Below, one piece after another: positions 14,136 through 22,214 of a DNA stretch of 22,214 nt. The first letter of the stretch is position 1, and each line of letters opens with the position of its first letter. The translations under genes were made by a program, and so were the position numbers. This DNA is from Calditrichota bacterium (lineage in GTDB: Bacteria > Zixibacteria > MSB-5A5 > GN15 > FEB-12): NCBI GenBank assembly GCA_030641085.1, contig DAOWIC010000064.1:1-22214 (forward strand). The letters run 5' to 3'. The notes under the pieces were generated by a model. It searched no databases. It was not told the DNA's origin and was given only the letters and a program-made list of their open reading frames with translations.

Positions 14136-15233
14136 ATGTCGAAGACCGCGACCCTGTTAATCTCGCGCCAACCCCTTCGGCCGACCAGCCGTACCGGCTG
14201 GGTGGCACAAGCAAAAAAAGCGGCACATTGGCTGAAAGACAACGACTATACCCTTTGCTCCTCAGTTGGCATTCAGACATGGGAGCTTATTACCAGTCTC
14301 GGCTCGATCCTTGGAATTCGGCAACGCATCTATCTAAACGCAGACAACGAGGCGGAGTTTACCGACCTGTCGGCTCAAGTTCAACAGCAGTTCGACCTTG
14401 ATCCAAATCTCACTGAATCCATCCCGGTCTTTTTGGAGAGAAAATTGCGGAGCAAAGTCGATCGCCTGGCCGCTCGCGACCGGGCGATAGTCTCAGGCTC
14501 CGACCTGGTACTGCCGATCTCTCTCAGAGCCAGCAGCGGTCTAACCGGCCTGATCGAGAACAAGCCGTCGAGCGCCATCAACAGGGGCTTTCAGATGCCC
14601 TATGAGGGGCGGTCCGAGCCGATTGCGTACAGGATATTTGAGGCCGATCTGAATCCGGAGCTATCGGGGCTGGATGAAAACTATATCACCCACTTCACCC
14701 GGGCCTTCAATTCCGCCTGGCCGACCGAGCGCCCGATTGACTTCTACCGGGACCTTCTCGAATCCACCGTTTATCCCCGCCGTGCATTCGATAGCCTGCT
14801 GAACATCGTCGCCACCGAACGAATCGTCGCCTCGGCCAATCACATGCCGCGCAAAGTGCCAACCGTTTCGTTTTCCGCCCTGCCACCGGCCAAACTGATC
14901 GCAATGATTCGCTGGCGGGCACGTTACAGCCGGATGTCGTTCGAACCGTACGGTATCGGCATTGCGACCGGCGTAGCGCGAGAGATGAGTATCCTGCCGG
15001 TGGTTTATCATGATGGATCAGATAATGGCGACGATATCGATGATGTTTACTGGCGACGGCAATCGAGGGGCAGGATTACCGACTGGGAAACGGAAAAGGA
15101 ATATCGGCATCTCGGCGATTTTGACATTACCGGAGTGCCGAAAGAGAGCCTGATCCTTTTCTGTCACACAGGCAAAGAGGCCGATCTTATTGAGCAAAAG
15201 ACCGGCCTCCGTACGATACCGTTCGTGAAGTAG
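14136..15233 (+). CDS. Uncharacterised two-part protein (possible DprA-like N-terminus, DUF2971-like C-terminus)
   Basis: A 365-residue soluble protein in the ZIP operon, seven bases after its stop, with no clear ribosome site, so translation is probably coupled. The N-terminal 150 residues read like an alpha/beta Rossmann fold ('YTLCSSVGIQTWELITSLGS', 'DRAIVSGSDLVLPIS'). The C-terminal half has 'RAFDSLLNIVATERIVAS', 'YGIGIATGVAREMSILPVVY', and 'WETEKEYRHLGDFD…LILFC', a pattern reminiscent of DUF2971-type proteins. I do not recognise the whole. It might combine two modules. Neither a metal site nor a signal peptide is seen. Function unknown. Confidence 0.75.
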   Translation: MSKTATLLISRQPLRPTSRTGWVAQAKKAAHWLKDNDYTLCSSVGIQTWELITSLGSILGIRQRIYLNADNEAEFTDLSAQVQQQFDLDPNLTESIPVFLERKLRSKVDRLAARDRAIVSGSDLVLPISLRASSGLTGLIENKPSSAINRGFQMPYEGRSEPIAYRIFEADLNPELSGLDENYITHFTRAFNSAWPTERPIDFYRDLLESTVYPRRAFDSLLNIVATERIVASANHMPRKVPTVSFSALPPAKLIAMIRWRARYSRMSFEPYGIGIATGVAREMSILPVVYHDGSDNGDDIDDVYWRRQSRGRITDWETEKEYRHLGDFDITGVPKESLILFCHTGKEADLIEQKTGLRTIPFVK

Positions 15234-15243
15234 AATACCCGGC

Positions 15244-18204
15244 TTATTTCAAGAGCACCATCCGGCGCGAGCCGGTAAAATCGCCCGCTTCGAGGCGATA
15301 GAGATAAATTCCCGACGCAAACTCCCTGGCATCCCAGACTATCTTGACCGGTCCAACACCGGCATGGCCCTTTATCTCGTCTACCTTGCGGCCCACCAAA
15401 TTATAAATGCTCAGAGTGTAGTCGGAGACGCGCTTCATGTCAAACGTGATAGTGGTTTTGGGATTGAACGGATTGGGGTAGTTCTGGTGCAGGACAAACG
15501 TCCCCGGCAAATTCGAGCCGTTGTCGTTGCCGGTATCGGTCGAGGCTTGCAGGTAGGCCTCGGTGGCCCGCGAGGCGGAGTTCTGGATGTCGGCGTAGGT
15601 ATCACCGGCGATAATCGCAAAGGCTACCGTGTCGATTGCCCCGGCGGCAAGGTCCAGCTTGGCGGCCGTTACCTGGTAAAGGTCGGCGTTGCCGGTCAGA
15701 AAGGAATCCGACGTGGTAAACCCATCGGCCAGGTTGAAATATTTCTCCACCTCGATGTAACCGTCGGCGGACCCGGCATTGGGCCAGTCGAGCCAGACGC
15801 TTTCCTGCGTATAGGCTGTGGCCAGATTGCCGTCCACCACCTTCACTCCGCGATAGTCACTGATCGTCCCGCCGTTGTACGCTATCCAGTTGAACTGGCC
15901 GTCGGAATCATAGCCGCCCGCGTTGCTGTTGTACGTTTGCACATCCCATTCGAAAAACAGGCCGACATATAAATCGAACAACATCGCCGCGTTGGTGTTC
16001 GTGATGATATATTGCAGGATGATGAAGTCCTGGTAAGGATCGTAGTCATATGCGAAGCTATTTTGTGTGATCTCCAGTCCGATCGGGTTTTGCGCCCGTT
16101 CATCCGAAAACCGCGAGTGCGTCTGCTGGGAAACGGTTGCCAGCGGCGTCACGAACTCGATATTGCCGCCCGGCAGGACACCGAAATCACCATCCGGTTC
16201 GCCGACCACATTACGCACGCCGTCGGAGACATGGGTGGTGTTGATGCCGATCATCAGGCCGCCTTCCCACATATCATTGTCGCCCAGTTTATACTTGAAT
16301 CCGACACCGCCCATCGGAAACAGGGCATCATCGCCGATGCCGTAGGTACCGAAATTGGTAATGGTGAAATCGATATTACCCACACTGTGTGTCGCCAGAA
16401 GGCGTTCCGGGCGCGGCTCGACCAGAAAGTGCACCTTGCCCGTTGTGCTGTAACCGATGCCGACAATACTGAGATCCAGCGAGAGAATCGAGCCGGGCGT
16501 GACCGTGTCGGAGACAATTACGCGATATGATACGTTGGCCCAGCTTGTATCACCCTCGGTAATATTGCCGAATTCCGCGACCGAGTCGATAACCGTCAGC
16601 GAGGGGTGAACCGTGGCCAGCTTAGCGGTGACAGAGTTCACATCGGCGCCCTTATTTTTCAGCGCGATTTTACCGAGCACTGTCGCGCCGGGGCTGATCG
16701 GCGGGTGATCAAAAGCGTATACCACGACATTGGGCGTGCTGTTCACGCCTGACAGATAATTCAACGCTGCCATGCAGTCTATCATGCCCCAGCCGATATT
16801 GTTGTTGGGGAGGGCGTATCCCAGATCGTCGGTGGAATTCAATATCGCGCTCTTGATCTCATCAACGGTAGCGTTCGGATTCTTTTCCCTCAGTAACGCC
16901 ACCAGTCCCGAGACATGCGGCGCCGCCATCGAGGTTCCGGTCCAGGCGTCATAACCTCCGCCCGAGACCGATGATCTGATCGCCACTCCCGGCGTGACCA
17001 CGTTCGGCTTGTACGCCCCGAACGGACAGCTAGATGGTCCCCGCGATGATCCGCCGGAGGTCGATGAATAGGCGTCCCAAGTCATTGTATCCAAATTACC
17101 GACCGCAAAGCAGTCCAGATCATTGAGAGCGCGAACGGCCGGATTGAGGATCGTCTCCGCAATACCGGTGCCGCCATGATTGCCCGCCGAAAAGATATTG
17201 ACAATCCCGAGCGCCTCGGTAGCCTCGATCATGCCGTAGAAAATATTCTGGCAGTCGATATACGGTACGCCCCAGCTATGGTTGATCACATCGGGCACGT
17301 CATTGAGGCTGTTCGGATCACCGTCTGGGTCGGCCGCCCACTCGAAGCCGTCGATAATCGAAGTGCCGGCGATGTCAATTACCGCCGCCGAAATCCACGT
17401 GGCGTCCGGCGCCACACCGATAGTGTCGGCCGTGGCGTCATCGACGCCGAGCATCGTACCCATAGTATGCGTGCCATGACTGATGTTGCACTGCTGAAGG
17501 CCGCAGTCCGGTATCGTGTGCGGGAACGGTTCGTGGTCCTTTGGATCGAACCAGGCAGCCGCCGAATCACCGTCGTGGCCTTTCCATCTATCGTAAAGCG
17601 CCGGATGGGTCCCCTCGACGCCGGTGTCGAACGAGCAGACAACTCTGCCCTTGCCGGTGTATCCGGCAGCCCAGGCCGCGTGCGCGTTGACAACGCGGAG
17701 GTTCCATTCCGCCGCGCCCGGCGAGGCCGGTGCGGCCGCGATATTCGACGGCGGGATAGTAACGATCTTCGGCACGGCGTAGATTATCTCAACATCGGAT
17801 CGGGCCGCCAGTTGCTCGAGTTCGCCGACAGTTACTTCCGCCTCGATAATGTTCACCAGCCAGTGCGGTTTGACCGTGCGCACGCTGTTGGCTTTGCCCG
17901 GCCCGATTAAATGATTCAGCAACGACTGTTGAGCGGCGGCATGATTTGCTTTCAAGCGCTCCAGACCGGCCCGGTGCCGTTCGGCCCGGGAAGCGGACTG
18001 CGCCACCAGAGAAGCTTTCAACTGCTTCGAATCCTGCACGTCCGGCAGCTTAATCCATACCCTGACTGTCGCATCGAGCGCTTTCCCTGAAATACTGTCG
18101 CGCAGATCCTTCGCCACCTCACCGGCCGCAACTTTCCCATCGAAAATCAAGAACGCCACGAGGCACATTAACGTCAGGCTGCGGTATTTCATCATCTTCT
18201 CCAT
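15244..18204 (-). CDS. Secreted subtilisin-like (S8) serine protease with C-terminal sorting/FlgD-like domain
   Basis: A 986-residue exported protease. A signal peptide covers about 1-27 (SLTLMCLVAFLIF), followed by a propeptide-like stretch to about 165, then the S8 domain with D193 (SFDTG), H243 (SHGTHTMG), oxyanion N342 (SAGNHGG) and S425 (GTSMAAPH). About 480-895 is strand-rich. The last 89 residues contain NYPNPFNP (908-915) and 'GIYLYRLEAG' with a basic 'RRMVLLK' end, the sorting/FlgD-like tail common in FCB phyla. It probably degrades extracellular protein after export through an outer-membrane route. The ATG at 18204 has no ribosome site; GGAG (18199-18202) would serve the ATG at 18192, a likely true start. 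It is convergent with the preceding gene. Confidence 0.93.
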   Translation of the reverse strand: MEKMMKYRSLTLMCLVAFLIFDGKVAAGEVAKDLRDSISGKALDATVRVWIKLPDVQDSKQLKASLVAQSASRAERHRAGLERLKANHAAAQQSLLNHLIGPGKANSVRTVKPHWLVNIIEAEVTVGELEQLAARSDVEIIYAVPKIVTIPPSNIAAAPASPGAAEWNLRVVNAHAAWAAGYTGKGRVVCSFDTGVEGTHPALYDRWKGHDGDSAAAWFDPKDHEPFPHTIPDCGLQQCNISHGTHTMGTMLGVDDATADTIGVAPDATWISAAVIDIAGTSIIDGFEWAADPDGDPNSLNDVPDVINHSWGVPYIDCQNIFYGMIEATEALGIVNIFSAGNHGGTGIAETILNPAVRALNDLDCFAVGNLDTMTWDAYSSTSGGSSRGPSSCPFGAYKPNVVTPGVAIRSSVSGGGYDAWTGTSMAAPHVSGLVALLREKNPNATVDEIKSAILNSTDDLGYALPNNNIGWGMIDCMAALNYLSGVNSTPNVVVYAFDHPPISPGATVLGKIALKNKGADVNSVTAKLATVHPSLTVIDSVAEFGNITEGDTSWANVSYRVIVSDTVTPGSILSLDLSIVGIGYSTTGKVHFLVEPRPERLLATHSVGNIDFTITNFGTYGIGDDALFPMGGVGFKYKLGDNDMWEGGLMIGINTTHVSDGVRNVVGEPDGDFGVLPGGNIEFVTPLATVSQQTHSRFSDERAQNPIGLEITQNSFAYDYDPYQDFIILQYIITNTNAAMLFDLYVGLFFEWDVQTYNSNAGGYDSDGQFNWIAYNGGTISDYRGVKVVDGNLATAYTQESVWLDWPNAGSADGYIEVEKYFNLADGFTTSDSFLTGNADLYQVTAAKLDLAAGAIDTVAFAIIAGDTYADIQNSASRATEAYLQASTDTGNDNGSNLPGTFVLHQNYPNPFNPKTTITFDMKRVSDYTLSIYNLVGRKVDEIKGHAGVGPVKIVWDAREFASGIYLYRLEAGDFTGSRRMVLLK

Positions 18205-18480
18205 TTTAGACGTGCTATTGGGTAAAACATTGTACCCGGCTGGCGGCCAGTCTTATACACTTAAACGAGCGAGAATTGTTCCATGTTCAGCATGATCTGA
18301 CCCGATAAAGCCGAACTCCGGCGTCATTGAAAAAAAATCAACGAGACCGACTCCTGATCAGACGAAATCCTTTGCTTTTTGTGTCTCTTTGGAATAATAC
18401 TTAGAAAAACCGGATTTGTAAACTTGTTTATACTGGACAAGTGAAGCCAGTTAAACCTGCGGTCTCGCAAGGAGAGAGTA

Positions 18481-18990
18481 GTGGAACAGACAAAGCAACT
18501 AAGTCGTGACAAACTCGAGGAAATGCTCGTTGATTTCGCCAAAAACTGGCTGGCCCATGACGGTCTCTGGTTTCAGGCGGTGGAAAAACAGTACGGCATG
18601 GAAAAAGCCATTGAACTTGATACCGAGGCTTGGGAGAAATTCACCGTTATCGAGGCCAAACGGATCATGGCGCGCCACGGCATCGGAGAAAACGGCGGTC
18701 TGGACAGCCTCAAAAGGGCGCTCGGCTTCCGCCTTTACGCCTTTCTAAACGTGCAGGAGATTCGTAACGAAACGCCGGACTCATTCGAGTTTTACATGAC
18801 CGACTGCAGGGTTCAGTCGGCCCGGCAGCGAAAAGGGATGGCTCTTTTTCCGTGCAAGTCGGTCGGAGTAGTGGAATACTCGCTCTTTGCGAAAACAATC
18901 GATCCGCGTATCAAGACCGAATGTATCTGTTGCCCACCCGATGAGGCGGCCGGCAAGGAATTCTTCTGCGGCTGGAAATTTTCGATTTAG
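18481..18990 (+). CDS. DUF6125-type cysteine-containing protein
   Basis: A 169-residue soluble protein starting at GTG with a strong AAGGAGAGA four bases upstream. The N-terminal helix 'NWLAHDGLWFQAVEKQYG', the 'IEAKRIM' segment and the C-terminal cysteine cluster (C148, C150, C151 in 'ECICCPPDE', then C163 in 'FFCGW') fit the DUF6125-type family as I remember it. C109 and C125 add further possible ligands. The pattern suggests metal or cluster binding, but function is unknown. It is divergent from the protease and convergent with the epimerase, sharing the hairpin at 19003-19029. The 276-base spacer before it has no obvious gene. Confidence 0.75.
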   Translation: MEQTKQLSRDKLEEMLVDFAKNWLAHDGLWFQAVEKQYGMEKAIELDTEAWEKFTVIEAKRIMARHGIGENGGLDSLKRALGFRLYAFLNVQEIRNETPDSFEFYMTDCRVQSARQRKGMALFPCKSVGVVEYSLFAKTIDPRIKTECICCPPDEAAGKEFFCGWKFSI

Positions 18991-19002
18991 ATAATATAAA
19001 AA

Positions 19003-19029
19003 CGGGCAGCCCGTCTATCGGACTGCCCG
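19003..19029 (-). terminator. Intrinsic terminator between convergent genes
   Basis: CGGGCAG/CTGCCCG 7-bp stem extended by CCG/CGG around a short loop. On the minus strand it is followed by TTTTTATATTAT, a good T-tract for the epimerase gene. On the plus strand CAAAACTCAGTTTTT is a weaker tail, so it may work both ways. Confidence 0.85.
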
Positions 19030-19035
19030 CAAAAC

Positions 19036-19995
19036 TCAGTTTTTGGCCGAATGGACCGGTTTTCGGTCCACCTCACTGCGATAGAAATCAACCGTCTTGA
19101 CCAGTCCTTCCTCGAACCCAATCTTCGGGTCATAGCCGAACGCCGCCAGTTTGTTAATCGATGCGTACGAGTGAAGGATATCCCCCTCACGCGGCGGCAG
19201 GTATTCCGCCTTGACATCGACACCCATTATCCGGCGCAGCATGTCGAGCGTTTCGTTTAGCGTAAACTGCGCCCCGCAGGCGACATTGAAACAATCGCCC
19301 ACGATATCATCGTTGGACGCCGCCAGCAAGTTCGCCTCGACACAATTATCTATGTAGGTAAAGTCACGCGATTGCTTACCATCACCAAAAACCTTGGGCG
19401 GTTTACCCTCAAACATCATGGTAATAAACTTCGGGATCACGGCGGCATAATCGCTGGCAGGGTCCTGGCGCGGACCGAATATATTGAAATACCGCAATCC
19501 GACTGTCGGCAAGCGGTACAATTCCCAGTAGACCTTCAAATAATACTCATTGGTCAGTTTGGTCACCGCATATGGTGAGAGCGGGCTGGGCGCCATTCCC
19601 TCGTGTTTGGGAAGCTCCGGCGATTCGCCGTAGACCGATGATGATGAGGCCATGACGAACTTTTTCACGTCGGCCAGCCGGGATGCTTCCAGCATGTTCA
19701 GAGTACCGTCAACATTGATCAGGTTGGTTGTCAGCGGGTTTTCCACCGACCGCGGCACCGATGGCAGCGCCGCCTGGTGAAAGACATAATCGACACCTTT
19801 CACCGCCTCGGTAACCGACCAGAAATCGCGGATATCGCCGTCGATCAGCTCAATCTTCCCGGCCAGCCCGGCGATATTCTCTTTGCGGCCGGTTGAGAAA
19901 TTATCTAAAACCCTTACATCCTCTCCCCTGCCGACCAGGTGAGCGGCGATATTGGAGCCGATAAATCCGGCCCCGCCTGTCACTAAATACTTCAC
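19036..19995 (-). CDS. NAD-dependent sugar-nucleotide epimerase/dehydratase (GalE/WbpP-like)
   Basis: A 319-residue extended SDR enzyme. TGGAGFIGS (6-14) binds NAD, S118-S120 with 'SSSVYGES' and Y142-x3-K146 (SPYAVTK) form the catalytic site, and 'RYFNIFGPRQDP' is the typical block of UDP-hexose and UDP-N-acetylhexosamine 4-epimerases. It would interconvert sugar nucleotides for surface polysaccharide in the cytoplasm. The start codon is GTG at 19995, with AGGGGA upstream. It lies downstream of two membrane genes of likely sugar-transfer function on the same strand, supporting a cell-envelope role. The exact substrate (UDP-Glc or UDP-GlcNAc) is not decidable. Confidence 0.9.
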   Translation of the reverse strand: MKYLVTGGAGFIGSNIAAHLVGRGEDVRVLDNFSTGRKENIAGLAGKIELIDGDIRDFWSVTEAVKGVDYVFHQAALPSVPRSVENPLTTNLINVDGTLNMLEASRLADVKKFVMASSSSVYGESPELPKHEGMAPSPLSPYAVTKLTNEYYLKVYWELYRLPTVGLRYFNIFGPRQDPASDYAAVIPKFITMMFEGKPPKVFGDGKQSRDFTYIDNCVEANLLAASNDDIVGDCFNVACGAQFTLNETLDMLRRIMGVDVKAEYLPPREGDILHSYASINKLAAFGYDPKIGFEEGLVKTVDFYRSEVDRKPVHSAKN

Positions 19996-20133
19996 TTGTC
20001 TATTTCCCCTGATTGATTAGTGCTATTTCCGATTATCGGCAGTCGCCCCGTGAAGATTATACCGCCGATTCGCTCCCAGCCCCCTGGCCTCTCTGATTAT
20101 TATGTATGCTTTGCATCGATCTCGGCAGGTTAA

Positions 20134-21621
20134 TTAAATTCGGCTTCTTGAGTCTTCCTGTCGTTCCAGTGCCGTTCCAACATATAACGCCGCAAAAGCG
20201 GCAATCATTGGAATTATCGGAAAATGATACCGCCCCATACCATAAAACAAAAAGTGGAGCCCTGTCCAGTATAATATCGTCACCCAGAGCAAATAACCGC
20301 CGGGCGAACGGATTTCCGGCCGTCTGATATATACTGAAAGCCCGATTATCGCAGCCAGAAGGACAATGTAATAGTACGCCTGCGTCAGGAATGCGAGCAG
20401 GTAACTTAAATGAAACCGCCCGCTTCCGGCATTTTCGATCAGATCATAATTGAGCGCATCCATATCAGCGGCGTAAAAGAAGCCGGTTTTCAACACGCCC
20501 CGTTTCAGAAAGGCAATCGGCTCATCGAAGATATACTCCCACGCGCGCGCCCAGCTTTCGCGATCCACCTCGGCCTCGCGAGTGGGATCGTTGACATCAA
20601 ATTCGCTCGCGGCCCGCATGTTGTAGCCCATGCCGGATGACGGCTGGTTGCCGATGAATAGATTAATCCCGGTGTTGGTATTTATTTTCGCGCTGCCTAC
20701 TGCGTAGTGATTGCGCACCATCCACGGCGCCACCACCAGCGCAAAACCGAGAAGCGCCAGAACGCTGTATCTGGCCGTGCGCTTGATATCCTTCGTCTCG
20801 AAGTACCAGTACGGGATGACCAACAACATCAACGGCTGCGAGATCGACCGGGTCAGCGCCGCCAACCCGATCAGAACGCCACTCAGCAGGACGTAGTACC
20901 ATCTTCCATGCAATCTTTTATCGAGACTCAGAAAGACCAGCATCCCTGCCAGCATCAGCGGCAGAAAAAGCATCTCGGAGGCGAGCAGGTTGCCGAACAG
21001 AATCTGACTTGGGAAGAGCGCCATGATAATCATCGTCCAGCGGGCGACCTTCTCAGTAAAAACCTGCCGTGCGATAAAGTAGCTCAGCAAAACAATACTC
21101 ACGCCCAGCAGCATGTTGACCGCCACACCCGTCTGCGGCGCGTGGCCGAACAGCAGATAGAGCCGCGACAGCAAGAACGGATACCCGGGCGGCCAGTAAG
21201 CGGTAAGGTGCTCGCCGTAGTAGTAGCCCCCCTTCGTTGCCCATTGCCAGCCGAGATCGTCGTATGATTCATAATCGGCGTAAAGGTCTAGCGGCATCGC
21301 CAGCACGACTATCAAACGCAACACAAACGCTATTCCCACCGACCACAGCAGAAACTGTCTCATCCTCAACCCGGACAGCCAATAATCCGCCCGCGCTAAT
21401 AGGCGCAGCAGTTGGTCACGAAACAGAACAGCCAGACCGACCGGCCCCAGCGAAAGCAGACAGAGCCGGAGCATGAGCATCATGTACGGTTCCACCTTCC
21501 CGTCGGGACTCATAAACATAAACAGGCCGCCGATCCGATCGAACCAGATCAGCGCCGCTATCGCTATCGCCACCAGATGAAGTCCGGCTATCATTCGGGC
21601 TTTTGAAAATCGTTCGGTCAT
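20134..21621 (-). CDS. Polytopic GT39/ArnT-like membrane glycosyltransferase
   Basis: A 495-residue inner-membrane protein with about 11 hydrophobic segments. Just after an early segment is the acidic loop 'LDLYADYESYDDLGWQWA', where GT-C enzymes place their catalytic acid, followed by 'YWPPGYPFLLS', typical of this fold (PMT/ArnT-like). A large soluble loop near 'GYNMRAASEFDVNDP' precedes the last membrane helices. It probably transfers a sugar from a lipid-linked donor to an envelope acceptor. AGTAGGT precedes the ATG at 21621. It begins 21 bases after the upstream gene ends and 138 bases before the epimerase, so the three likely form one operon. Confidence 0.85.
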   Translation of the reverse strand: MTERFSKARMIAGLHLVAIAIAALIWFDRIGGLFMFMSPDGKVEPYMMLMLRLCLLSLGPVGLAVLFRDQLLRLLARADYWLSGLRMRQFLLWSVGIAFVLRLIVVLAMPLDLYADYESYDDLGWQWATKGGYYYGEHLTAYWPPGYPFLLSRLYLLFGHAPQTGVAVNMLLGVSIVLLSYFIARQVFTEKVARWTMIIMALFPSQILFGNLLASEMLFLPLMLAGMLVFLSLDKRLHGRWYYVLLSGVLIGLAALTRSISQPLMLLVIPYWYFETKDIKRTARYSVLALLGFALVVAPWMVRNHYAVGSAKINTNTGINLFIGNQPSSGMGYNMRAASEFDVNDPTREAEVDRESWARAWEYIFDEPIAFLKRGVLKTGFFYAADMDALNYDLIENAGSGRFHLSYLLAFLTQAYYYIVLLAAIIGLSVYIRRPEIRSPGGYLLWVTILYWTGLHFLFYGMGRYHFPIIPMIAAFAALYVGTALERQEDSRSRI

Positions 21622-21642
21622 AGACCTACTCGAATCTCCTGT

Positions 21643-22214
21643 TTACCGTATCCTCGAATATAGATTATACTTCGCCACGCCGTTAAGTTCAAACACCTTT
21701 TCCAGTTGATAATGCTCAAGAAACAGCGAGTCGTTCATGAAAGGACTAATCGGACTGCCCACCGCGCCACCGACCCAGCGCGGCTTCTCATCCAACACGA
21801 GATCAAGATACCGTCCGGCCCGATTGTACATCGGCGCCTCGGGTGAGACCAGTCCGTCGCGGTCAAGGATACGCATCTCGCTGTAGTAGCCGATATAACC
21901 GATATCCTCCACCGCCGCCCGATCCCTGATTCGGTCGCCTTCAACGTACAGATACAGCCCCACCTGTTTGTTGACCTTCTCCATGTAATCCTGAAACCCC
22001 CGGAGGTAGCTTGCCTGGTTGTAGTTGCCCATGCCGAGCGCAAAGATCATCAGGAGGGCTACTATTCTGGTCGTGTAGATCGGATTCTGCTGTATCATGG
22101 TCACCCGGTCGCAGACGTGCACGATCACGGCGCAAGCGAACAGGAGGTAGATCGGGTAGATCGGCACAATGTACCACGCAAAAAGATGAGTCCGGCTGAA
22201 CGTAAAAAAGCCGA
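21643..22214 (-). CDS. Membrane protein C-terminal part, likely glycosyltransferase-related (N-terminus beyond window)
   Basis: The frame is open from the window edge to the TAA at 21643, about 190 residues. A GTG at 22167 could be mistaken for a start, but codons upstream continue in frame (FAWYIVPIYPIYLLFACA), so the gene is truncated by the window. Two hydrophobic segments (about the first 60 residues) are followed by a soluble domain of about 110 residues. The 'WYIVPIYPIYLLF' pattern is typical of the last helices of GT-C polytopic enzymes, with a C-terminal periplasmic domain. It directly precedes the GT39-like gene. Exact family uncertain. Confidence 0.7.
   Translation of the reverse strand, partial: GFFTFSRTHLFAWYIVPIYPIYLLFACAVIVHVCDRVTMIQQNPIYTTRIVALLMIFALGMGNYNQASYLRGFQDYMEKVNKQVGLYLYVEGDRIRDRAAVEDIGYIGYYSEMRILDRDGLVSPEAPMYNRAGRYLDLVLDEKPRWVGGAVGSPISPFMNDSLFLEHYQLEKVFELNGVAKYNLYSRIR

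Noticed and set aside
15177..15209. GAGGCCG/CGGCCTC arms as a terminator
   Set aside because: They lie inside the coding end of the 14136-15233 gene, the loop is long, and there is no T-run.
17176..17910. A 244-codon open frame on the plus strand
   Set aside because: It is antisense to the catalytic domain of the subtilase, whose triad is intact on the other strand.

Overview
The window looks like a chromosomal segment of a Gram-negative anaerobe of the FCB superphylum, with Zixibacteria-like candidate phyla the best guess. Three things point there: a secreted subtilase ending in an 'NYPNPFNP ... GIYLYRL.AG' sorting/FlgD-like tail, an outer-membrane beta-barrel of a Bacteroidetes-like type, and a lipoprotein with a classic lipobox. 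The phylum is inference from protein style, not from a marker gene.

Left half (1 to about 10,150) is visibly AT-richer, with loosely packed genes and long spacers. It holds a PLP aminotransferase cut by the window edge, a CGGC-domain cysteine protein, a NifX/NifB-type cofactor-binding protein, a divergent CPPC thioredoxin, then an ArsR repressor followed by an FAD-dependent NAD(P)H:disulfide-type oxidoreductase and a porin. After an IS3-family orfA scrap come a metallo-beta-lactamase-fold protein and a DUF89 (ARMT1-like) protein, and last a PD-(D/E)XK nuclease-like gene boxed in by direct repeats beside a tRNA-Ser(TGA). The ArsR gene is preceded by a perfect 18-bp palindrome, and a 15/18 match lies in front of the oxidoreductase-porin pair, so these three genes probably form one thiol- or metal-responsive regulon. 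Two minus-strand genes (aminotransferase and NifX-like) share a duplicated upstream region of about 130 bp.

Right half (about 10,270 to the end) is GC-richer, densely packed and typical of a core chromosome of this group. It carries a lipoprotein, a secreted beta-helix protein, a small XRE regulator overlapping a two-TM membrane protein, a divergent ZIP metal transporter followed by an uncharacterised protein, a large secreted subtilase, a DUF6125-type protein, and a surface-sugar cluster (NAD-dependent sugar epimerase, GT39-type membrane glycosyltransferase and a second, truncated membrane protein). The tRNA-Ser marks the composition change, so the left half may be an integrated island, although no second attachment site is visible in this window.

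Points most worth following are (1) the ArsR palindrome pair and the regulon it predicts, (2) the 107-bp tandem repeat units on both sides of the nuclease gene, exactly 1,050 bp apart, and (3) the duplicated promoter-proximal block. No CRISPR array, rRNA or intact mobile element was seen.
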